A stretch of 64,000 nt of DNA from Datnioides undecimradiatus (Eukaryota > Chordata > Actinopteri > Lobotiformes > Datnioididae). The notes below the pieces were generated by a model, which did no database searches, had not been told where the DNA came from, and worked only from the letters and a program-made list of their open reading frames with translations. Numbering within the stretch: the stretch's first letter is position 1; the number at the start of each line of letters is the position of its first letter. Both the position numbers and the translations under genes were made by a program. Shown here piece by piece: positions 1 to 64,000 of the stretch. The stretch is from assembly GCA_008933995.1 (NCBI GenBank), contig WARS01000046.1, positions 1,860,001-1,924,000 on the forward strand, in the 5' to 3' direction.

Positions 1-153
1 GATCATGTAATACAATCAAAAGCTTCACAGCTGCTGCTGTAGGCTAGACCCTCATCTTCAATTACTTCAATTACTTTTACGTTTTTGATTTTTATTTACA
101 TTTAACATATGGATGACTTGTTGTTGTTGTTGTAGCATAATTAGCATTATTAC

Positions 154-1825
154 CTGAAGAGAGCAGATCATCTGGACCGGCCTTCGTCTCACTGCTGAAT
201 CTGGAAGTCTTCCTACTATTCCTCTGATCATTTCCTGTCCCACCAGAGACTGTGGGGGCACATCCGCCACCTCCAGCCCCCTGGAGGAATAAACTGTCTT
301 CAGCTGAGCTCATCCACCCATTGTGGCGCTCGGGGATGTCGTGCTGGTCAGTCGAGCTCAGAGAGTGTTGGCTGGATGAGAGCAGAGGGGACAGGATGGG
401 AGACATGCCGTCAAAGCTACTCGATGTTCTCTGAGAAACATCCAGGATTTCAGACAGAGACGGCGAGGGTGCAGTTGAGGTTTCTCCACCAGCTTTAGGA
501 TTATTCAGCACAGCAGAGGTGAAGAGGTAGGAATGTGATGATAGATGTAGGGGCCTTCTTGTTGTCTTCATGGCCTCTGTGGAGGGTTTGCTCTCTGCTG
601 TTGCTCCCTCCATCTTCAGGACCTGACGAAGACTCTGGCTCAGAGCTTCACCCAGAGCCTGAAGTTCCTCAATTAGCAGAGGCCCATCTTCATTGCACCC
701 CTTGCTCAGGCTCTCCAACCGTGAGACCGCTTCAGCTCTGCACCCATGTTGCTCCTCACCAACACATCCATCCAGGACAAGCTGAGTCTCATCCCTCCTG
801 TCGCTGCCTTCTCTGATCCAGTCCGAGCTGGTGAGACTCACCCGACGTATGATACCTTCGACCTCTTCAATCTTGCCCATCACTCTCTGTGCTGCAGCCT
901 TCTTCCCTATCTCCTTATGCCCCGTCTGAGAGGACCTCTCCTCTCCACCTTCTGCCCTCTTGTCTACATCTGTATCTCTTCCTGCCGAGGGGATCTGGGC
1001 TTTTTGAGTATTCCTGTCTTTCTTCTTAGTCAGCTGCAGACTAGTTGGGGAGAAACATGGTGAGTACATATCATTATCATATTCAGAGAGGTCTGTGTCT
1101 GAGTCGGGGAGGGCAGATTCCTCCTTTCTGGGGGAGAAATGGCCTTTTTTGCTGTAATCTCCAAAAGAAGCATCAGGCAGCTTCACTCTCCATGCAGGCT
1201 TCAGTTCCTGTGGACTTCCAATAACTCTCTTTCTCCGGGCTGCAGGAGTGCAGATCTGCCTGTCGTCCTGCAAATCCCACTCCCCGAAGGCAGGGGAGTT
1301 CATTTTCCGGATCCCCGTTAGCCTCCTTGCCTTTGAAGTCACCCGTGGTGTCCCAGGTGTCATCTTGAGGTTGGGCTGCGAGGCACCGGTGTAAACCAGC
1401 CCCTCCACTCTTCTCCTTCTCTTCCGAGGGATCTGAAATCTGGGGGATTTTGGTAAAATATCTCGACCCTCAGCATAACCATGACAGTTCGCCTTAATCT
1501 TCGCGCCTTGTTGGTTGCCCATGTTCATGAAAGCCTGGCACTCCAAACACAACGGCAGCAACTCGGTCAGCCAGCGGATCTCAGAGGAGTCATCCAGCGC
1601 TTTCAGGGTTTCTTTAAAGTCTGTGAGGCCGAATTTGTCTGCTTGACCCCGCTTCACTGTCTCTGCTGGACCCTCCTCCTTGCAGTTAGAGGTCTGTCCT
1701 TGCTGGGGCTTCAGAGGGGCTTTAAAGGGGGAAGCTGGGCCCCTGCAGTGGGAGAGGGATGGACTCACACAGCTCCTCTCGCTGATCGGTATGTAAAGGT
1801 GCAAGGTTTTGTGAGTGTTCTCCAT
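154..1825 (-). CDS. fmn1: Formin-1 N-terminal coding exon (partial gene)
   Basis: Formin-1 nucleates and elongates unbranched actin filaments; its long isoform also binds microtubules and alpha-catenin at cell junctions. The start, MENTHKTLHLYIPISE, resembles the mammalian FMN1 long-isoform start, and MGNQQG at residue 102 resembles the MGNQEG of mammalian FMN1. The rest is a low-complexity, poorly conserved Ser/Pro/charged region with a basic cluster (RKRRRR, residues 134-139) that could be a nuclear localisation or microtubule/phosphoinositide-binding patch. The exon encodes 557 residues plus one base and ends at 154 with a good minus-strand donor (TTCAG|GTAA, GT at 153-152). Reading on past it would meet a stop at 92, but I take that as intronic. 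The FH1 and FH2 catalytic domains lie left of the window. The neighbour RYR3, head to head as in mammals, supports the call. Confidence 0.88.
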
Positions 1826-1929
1826 GATGTTATTTTATTAGTACAAATGAAAATTTCTCAGCTTGAACAGATTCTTTGAAGGGTTTAAACCACTGTGGAC
1901 TCAGTATGAACTTGACAACCACATGCATC
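1826..1929 (-). other. fmn1: FMN1 exon 2, 5' UTR part
   Basis: Upstream of the FMN1 ATG the minus strand reads back to a strong 3' splice site: a pyrimidine-rich run followed by CCTTCAG|GATG, with AG at 1931-1930. This makes 1929-1826 the untranslated start of the large coding exon. Inferred from splice signals only. Confidence 0.65.
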
Positions 1930-2966
1930 CTGAAGGATTAAGAAAGAAAATGAGTTTATTACATGCTTGCTTTGAATACATGCATGTACCGACTTGCAGT
2001 TAAAGTTTACCCTTTAAGTGCAATCATATCCAAAAAAAACAAAAGAGACAGATGTCCTGGTGTGTGACAAGGCAAAAGATAAAAATCATACAGTCTGGAT
2101 ACAAAAGAGTAAAATGTATTTAATTATTTTAATTTTTAGTATTTAATTATATTATTCTTATTATTTTATAATATCTGCCTATATATCTTCAGGGTTTGGA
2201 TGCTTAGTTGGTCAAAACAAAAGGTTTCAGACATTTATGGATTAAATGATGAAAAGAATGAGCAGATTAATTCTTAATGAAAATAATAAGAACAATGAAG
2301 GTAGTTGAAACTGTACAATGGGGTCAGATGTAAATAAGTATCTTACTGTCCTTATAGGCCACAGAAAGTCCCTTAATTCCCTGGTCTTGTTGCAGTGGCA
2401 GGGGGTGATTATCAACCTAATCTGACAACTTTTACTTTACTAAAGTTTTGAATGCGTGACCTTTGCCTGTAACTGAGTATGACTACACTGCGGTGATTGA
2501 TACTTCTGATCTGACCACTTCTTCCACCACCTCCAAGGCATCACAAACAGACACAAAATACAGGTTTGTTCACAGAAAATACGCACGCAAAACAGATTAT
2601 GATCTGTCAGTTATGTAACTTTAATGTAATTTTAAGGAAAAATCAGCTCTCTGAAAACTCGTGAAAAACTGTTTTATGTAACTCCTGACTTAAAACTTCA
2701 CAGATAAAAGATTAAACTCATATTATGCCACTTTATAACTTTTCTTTTGTTATTTTTATTCAATTTGATATGTATGTCATCACCCTGCATAATTTCGAAA
2801 ACCAAAACAAACCCAAAACAAAACGAAAAGAACACTTGAAACAAGTTGAGAGGTCAGAATTGTTGACACTTATTTTAAAAAGCATTAATATTCATATTTT
2901 TTTCCAAACTTCGTCACATAAAAACATCAAAAGTAACAGTAACACATGTATTTAACATTCACTTAC
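1930..2966 (-). other. fmn1: FMN1 intron 1
   Basis: AT-rich stretch between a minus-strand donor (GTAAGT, 2966-2961) and an acceptor at 1930. I see no coding sequence or recognisable repeat apart from A/T-rich runs (for example around 2110-2180). Confidence 0.6.
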
Positions 2967-3170
2967 TCCTGAGCGTCTCATCCCTCCGTGTGGCAGCAGG
3001 TCGCTCCTCTTTCTGGCGGCGGGGACACCTAGGGTGGCAAAGGACAGCTGTCCCTCCCACTGGATTGACACGCACCGCTGTCAGCCAATCAGCGCTGTTC
3101 GCGAGAATTCGATAGACTCCTATTGGCTTCTCTGATCAGAATCACCATTACTAATCCCTGAGGTCTGTCA
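2967..3170 (-). promoter_or_regulatory. fmn1: FMN1 non-coding exon 1 and proximal promoter
   Basis: A locally CpG- and GC-rich block in AT-rich surroundings. On the minus strand a first exon would end at 2967 with the consensus donor GTAAGT. Two CCAAT boxes in opposite orientation lie upstream: ATTGG at 3122-3126 (CCAAT on the minus strand) and CCAAT at 3085-3089 on the plus strand, suggesting NF-Y binding. No TATA box was recognised. The start site is not resolved. Confidence 0.55.
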
Positions 3171-5700
3171 GGCACCGTGGGGGGACCATAAACAAACAGA
3201 CGGTGTGGGCTCAGTGGGGATTTACCGCTAATCAATCTAATCCTGATGACATCACGGTATAGCTAAATAAACACGAAATGGGCCCAATTAAATATCACTT
3301 TATTACTATTTTTCAGTTTTTTCCACAGTCATGCACGCGCACAAAAATAGATATCATCTTTAAAGTTTTAGCAAAAATACAAAATCTTTAAGAAAAGTTT
3401 TGCATTTGAAATCTCACTAAACTGGGAGCACAACAAAGTGTCAACAGAGAGAGTTATTATACAACAGAATGGCCTCTCTAAGCTTTAAATGAATATGCAG
3501 CTGATTATAATATTGTCTACTGTTGTCTTTACTAATAGTGCCTGGTCCTGCCTAAGGTTTCTGCCTTCATTCACACCACCGTAACACCAAGTGCTTTCTC
3601 ATTAGATCTGTGTAATTAATACATTAAAAACCTTTTGATTAATTAAATGTTCTATATAAGTAAAATTACTGATTATTGATTGATTATTGGGCATAGGCTG
3701 GTGAAGAAAGAACCCATTTAACTACTTTATATGCTGTAACCAGCAACTACAGCTGTCAAATCAACGTAGTGCAGTAGAAAGTACATTATTTCCCGCTGAA
3801 ATTATAAAACATGTCCTTACATCCCACCACTGTCTGAGAAAAACATGAAGAGCTGATGTTTCTCCTTGTGAGTTCAGCCTTAATCTCTTCATTAACCTGA
3901 AATCGGGGAAGTCACACCTGCCCTCCTGTCACCTACTGACCACGGACTCTTATGTGGGTCAGCTGGGCACCATGCTGAGCTACACACTGGTCAGTGAGTG
4001 CACGGGGTTAATCTGTCATACTGGCCAGCTGTCTTTGATGGATTACAGAAGTTTAAAGAAAACAAACAGCTGTTAACGCCACTGAAACCACAGCCTTAGC
4101 ATCTTTACAGGTAGTTTGGCAGAAGGAGATAGACGATCATGCACTGGGTTACACAAAAAAGGTTTGCATGTAGTTTACATCACAGTTGTAAATCATTTGG
4201 TAATATAATATCATTGCTATGTACACAGGAAGTAAAGAAATCTCAAAGCAACTGGAATAAATGTTAGCTAACTCTTTAAGTCTTAGAGGTTCAAGCAGGG
4301 TTTTAGCTTAAAAACCAACACAGATAAACACTACAGTGGATCATGAGGTGCTCACATCTGTCCGTTCCCCCCAAACACAGAGAAATACATGTAGAGATAC
4401 AAAAGGACACTGTGCTTAACTAAAAAAAGAAAAAAATCTGATTTATTGAAGAATTAAAGTAATGAAATGGAAAAGAAAATCAAATCAAGCTGCTTTTGTC
4501 CTGACTGATCAGATTGTACTTGTGATACTGACTGATTTTGTAAACGTAGGTTAATCAGGGCTCAAGGTCCCACTGGCTGATATTATTAAAGTTTATTGTT
4601 TGCTTAATAAGTATTGATAGTATTGAAATATTGATTCATACACACCTGTAAACTATAATCTTATCGGATGGGGGTCCAGGGTCTCATTTGTGTCAGATCT
4701 GGGGACTTTGACATGAGAACGTTTGAAAAACCACTGCTGTAAATCTCAGTTTACATAGTCGCACTGAAGGTTCACTCAAAAGCCACTAGATGTCAGCGAT
4801 GTCTTACCAGGAAACAAGATCTGAAGCAGCTTTTCCCATTAGTCCTCTGATAAATCAATGAGCCTGTATGAAGTGTACATATGGACACCTGACTGATGGT
4901 AATTGGGCTTTGCTCTGCGTGGAAAACAATCCATCTAGGTTATGAGAATAACATATGAAATCATAATCAAAAGCAACTTTTAAAAATGATTTTGTATATA
5001 ATCTGCACTGCATCAACATATGCCTACGTATTTGATAACTTTCCTTTAGAGTCTGCTTAGAAGTCATTGGAAACTAGAAAACTGTATGATATATCTAATT
5101 AACATGGTTTTAAAATCCAACCAACTGTTCAAATCAAGTTAAATCTGTGGAGTCAGAGTGGGCAAGTAGGTGAAATACACCTGTTTCTCTGCAACACAGA
5201 CCTTGGTGCTCAGCAGCAGAGCCACTGCACATCCTTAATGACGTACAGATGTTTGAGCTGATGATCAACTGCATCCGAGTTCCTCTTTCCCTCAAATGAA
5301 TAAGCGAAGCAAGCAGGTTTGTAAGTTGGCAAACAAATGAGAATAAAGGTATGGACATAGGCAAATGTGCAATTAAGTGAGGCAGTAAGTATGGTTAATG
5401 AGCAACAAACAAACAAACAAACAAATAATAAACAGACTAAACTTTGAAACCACATCTGTTTTTCCCCCAACCTGTGGCTTTATAAATATGAGCCCTGTCG
5501 AGAAAGCAAGTGAAAGTTTCTTCCTGTTCCCAGGTTTATAACAAACAGGTGAAAATCTATTTCCGTCAACCAACACGAGCTGCGTGTCTGCAGACTTTTG
5601 CCTCAAGAGTCGGGTGTGTGACTGCGTGTGCGTGGACGAGGTGAAGGAAGCCGAGGTGCACACGGAGCCATTCACAACTTTACATTCAGCCCCACTGCTG
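3171..5700. other. Intergenic spacer between divergent FMN1 and RYR3
   Basis: About 2.5 kb of AT-rich DNA without convincing coding potential. It holds a short (AAAC)n run near 5404-5425. Any shared enhancer for the two divergent genes would be expected here, but I cannot point to a specific element. Confidence 0.6.
5404..5425. repeat. (CAAA)n simple repeat
   Basis: Five or so tandem copies of CAAA just upstream of the RYR3 promoter. Microsatellite; no function implied. Confidence 0.85.
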
Positions 5701-5815
5701 CCAATCAGATCTACCCTCTGATCAACATGCGTCATTGTCTGACAGGGAGCCGTAAAAACTGCTGACTCAGTAGGCAGAAGCGTTATAAAAGTAGTAGTAT
5801 TTTAGCTTGTGGGCA
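5701..5815 (+). promoter_or_regulatory. ryr3: RYR3 core promoter: CCAAT, MARE/AP-1 and TATA
   Basis: A CCAAT box (CCAATCAG) begins at 5701. TGCTGACTCAGTA at 5760-5772 contains a perfect AP-1 site (TGACTCA) and matches 12 of 13 bases of the T-MARE consensus bound by Maf/Nrf-family factors. TATAAAA follows at 5784-5790. The spacing predicts a transcription start near 5815, just before a CpG-rich 5' UTR. The motifs are seen; their use is inferred. Confidence 0.6.
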
Positions 5816-5847
5816 TCATCAGCCGTCATCAGCGGAGCAGCAGCTGC

Positions 5848-5863
5848 CAGCAGCAGCAGCAGC
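5848..5863 (+). repeat. Short (CAG)n run in the 5' UTR
   Basis: Five tandem CAG units following a CAGCTG E-box at 5841-5846. Short and imperfect at its edges. Confidence 0.8.
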
Positions 5864-5889
5864 ATCACCGGCCGGGAGCTCGCCCTCTG

Positions 5890-6012
5890 ATGCCCCGGCT
5901 CCGTCCGTCTGCTGCTCCGCACTGCTGCTGCCGCTGCGGCTGCTGGCGTCGGGGCGCAGGGAGGAGGGGGAGGAAGAGGAGTGAGGAGGAGGAAGGGTGT
6001 GTGAGGGGGTAG
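5890..6012 (+). promoter_or_regulatory. Upstream ORF 1 (40 codons)
   Basis: ATG at 5890 reads 40 codons, rich in Arg, Cys and Gly, to a TAG at 6010-6012. If the start site is near 5815 this lies within the leader and could lower RYR3 translation. No similarity to a known peptide was recognised. Confidence 0.4.
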
Positions 6013-6060
6013 GTAGGTGGGAGAAAAGAGGAGAGGAGAGGAGAGGAGGAGGGAGAGGTG
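5959..6060 (+). repeat. Polypurine (GGA/GAGAG)n tract
   Basis: About 100 bases almost entirely purine on the plus strand, including tandem GAGAG units at 6027-6050. Such tracts can form triplex or G-rich structures; here it sits in the predicted 5' UTR. Confidence 0.8.
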
Positions 6061-6083
6061 GGGGCTCGGCCGGGCTGCCCTAT

Positions 6084-6173
6084 ATGGCTGTGGATGAGCT
6101 CTATGCTAATATCGGCTTGAGAGGCACAGCATCGCGTTTCTGCCGGCAGTCAGTGGTGGCTTCCAGAGTCTGA
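6084..6173 (+). promoter_or_regulatory. Upstream ORFs 2 and 3
   Basis: ATG at 6084 opens a 29-codon ORF in the same frame as RYR3, closed by TGA at 6171-6173, only 18 nt before the RYR3 ATG. A second ATG at 6094 opens an 8-codon ORF in another frame (stop at 6118-6120). Their starts are weaker matches to the Kozak context than the RYR3 ATG (GCCATGG). Confidence 0.45.
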
Positions 6174-6191
6174 GCAGGCTCCTTCACAGCC

Positions 6192-62659
<56,468 letters not shown>

Positions 62660-64000
62660 GTAAGTAACTCTTAATAAGAAATTGAAATGGCCCACCCACC
62701 TGACAGTGTACTTATGAGCTGATTAAGTCTCTGAGCACCTCAAAGCACAGAGTTTTTGTAAAACTGCAACATAGTTAGATGCACCAATTATCTCAGAGCT
62801 GAAGGCAGTGTTAATAAAGGGCAACAAAATCCCCTGGAAGGAATCAAATTAAAAGACAGCTGAAACTTCTACTGTATTTATTAATAAAAAAAACATCAAT
62901 AGTAATGTAAAACCTTAATGCAGGTACAGATTTATCCATCATAAATGATAGAGAACAAAAGATCGTCCGGCTGCTGGTTTAACAAGTTCTTTTCTTCAAC
63001 CCGGGTCAGTGGTTTCAATATTCTTTTCAGCTGCCCTTTGCTGAAAGCATGGCTGTGTTCTCTTTCAAATAACAGAAGACTAATGGACAGCCACTGCAAG
63101 ACTCTCAGCTATAAATTTTAATGCTTTACTCCAGCCTCCCACACCTAGGCTGCATTATTGAAGAGCTTCATAAGTGGACAGATGATGTGACTCAAGGTGA
63201 TTCTGGTAGACCTGCATTACATTTTCCACATCATATTAAAATCACATTGAAGTAGGTGTGTTAAATGATGGTAACAGGAAACAAGCTGCTCCTCTTACAG
63301 CTAATTATACTGTCATTTGTGATGTAAATGGTATTAAAATGTCCTATCTGTAACTTTAGTATAATCTATTTTAGCGTATCAGTTGCATCTGTGTATGAAG
63401 AGTTTGGATGAAGTCATTTCTGTAACTTCCTCATTCAGTTCAACAAAACTGACTTCTGACTCACTCCTGAATCTAGAAAAGGTATATTCTCCTTATTACT
63501 CTCTTTTATGGGCTGTTGAAGAATAGTATGGCAAAATAATTTATATAGATTATCACAAAAAACATAATAATATCTGTTAACACATCCTCAAAATCAGTTT
63601 TCCATGGAGCAGCTCTGACTTCATAAGACTAAATCTTCTTTGTAATGAAGGTTGTTTTTCCTTCGGTGTTCATAGATGATCCTTTTATTCACTCCTGTAT
63701 CACTTCGCTACTAATTTGCTATTAGTAGATTAATAATATGTTATTTGTCATTCATAAACTGAATTCTTGCTTGATAGAGTGGGCACTGCACCTCTATTGC
63801 TACACAAACTATAATTTGAAAAAACAGCTTTTACTATTTTGTGAAGTTACATTCATGAGGTCGATCTCTGTGCTGAAAACAATGTTTTGGGGCAACTATG
63901 AAACACCAACATTTTGTAAATGACACCGTGCCAACTGTGTGCTCATTTGCTGATTAGCTTGCAGACAGGGTCGGGGGGTTTTTTGTGTTTGCGATCACTC
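62660..64000 (+). other. ryr3: RYR3 intron 41 (continues past the window)
   Basis: Starts with GTAAGT after exon 41. The next expected RyR3 exon (beginning near TLKELISQTM) was not found, so the intron runs past the right edge. AT-rich; no repeat recognised. Confidence 0.85.

Larger units (their letters stand above)
5816..6191 (+). other. ryr3: RYR3 5' UTR, CpG-rich
   Basis: GC- and CpG-rich leader between the predicted start site and the RYR3 ATG, assumed to be unspliced. It holds a short CAG run, a long purine tract and several upstream ATGs. CpG richness continues into the first 250 bases of intron 1, so the promoter lies in a CpG island of roughly 5850-6500. Confidence 0.6.

Noticed and set aside
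92-153. Extension of the FMN1 frame to a stop at 92
   Set aside because: A good donor (CAG|GTAA) lies at 153-152 and the translated tail (poly-Thr, short) looks like intron. The FH1/FH2 parts of FMN1 must follow in further exons.
1481-1879. 132-codon plus-strand frame and similar ones at 535-1321
   Set aside because: Shadows of the minus-strand FMN1 exon with no protein-like features.

Overview
This is vertebrate nuclear DNA, almost certainly from a ray-finned (teleost) fish. It shows GT-AG split genes, compact introns, CA/GT microsatellites and vertebrate-type proteins. The species cannot be named from the sequence. Two genes lie head to head. On the minus strand at the left edge (154-2967 plus promoter) is the 5' end of a formin-1 (FMN1) gene: a non-coding first exon and one large coding exon for the N-terminal 557 residues. 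On the plus strand, from about 5.8 kb to beyond the right edge, is the first part of a ryanodine receptor gene that I assign to RYR3.

For RYR3 I could thread 41 coding exons (6192-62659) by reading splice sites and matching phases. Together they give an uninterrupted 5,908-nt reading frame of 1,969 residues plus one base, about 40% of a full-length receptor of roughly 4,900 residues. The assignment rests on three things. The N-terminus and exon 2 ([14 protein letters not shown]) are RyR3-like. The divergent D2 insert between SPRY2 and SPRY3, present in RyR1 and RyR2, is absent. The neighbour is FMN1, which also lies head to head with RYR3 in mammals. The visible protein is the cytosolic N-terminal shell: IP3-receptor-like beta-trefoil, MIR, RIH, SPRY1, RYR repeats 1 and 2, SPRY2, SPRY3 and the start of the junctional/bridging solenoid. 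The pore and calmodulin/Ca2+ activation regions lie past 64,000.

Layout: 1-3160 FMN1 5' end and promoter; 3160-5700 intergenic; 5701-6191 RYR3 promoter, CpG-rich 5' UTR with upstream ORFs; 6240-20728 very large intron 1 with microsatellites; 20729-32974 widely spaced exons 2-5, including two microexons of 21 and 15 nt; 32975-62659 dense exons; 62660-64000 intron 41.

The most interesting points are: the two in-frame microexons, which encode a 12-residue insert resembling one known in RyR2 and have UGC motifs at both acceptors and a TGCATG (Rbfox-type) element downstream of the first; two GC-AG introns; an AT-rich but CpG-dense island inside intron 4; in-frame upstream ORFs in the 5' UTR; and two substitutions at positions that are otherwise conserved in all three RyR paralogues. 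No mobile-element coding genes, CRISPR arrays, rRNA or tRNA genes were seen.
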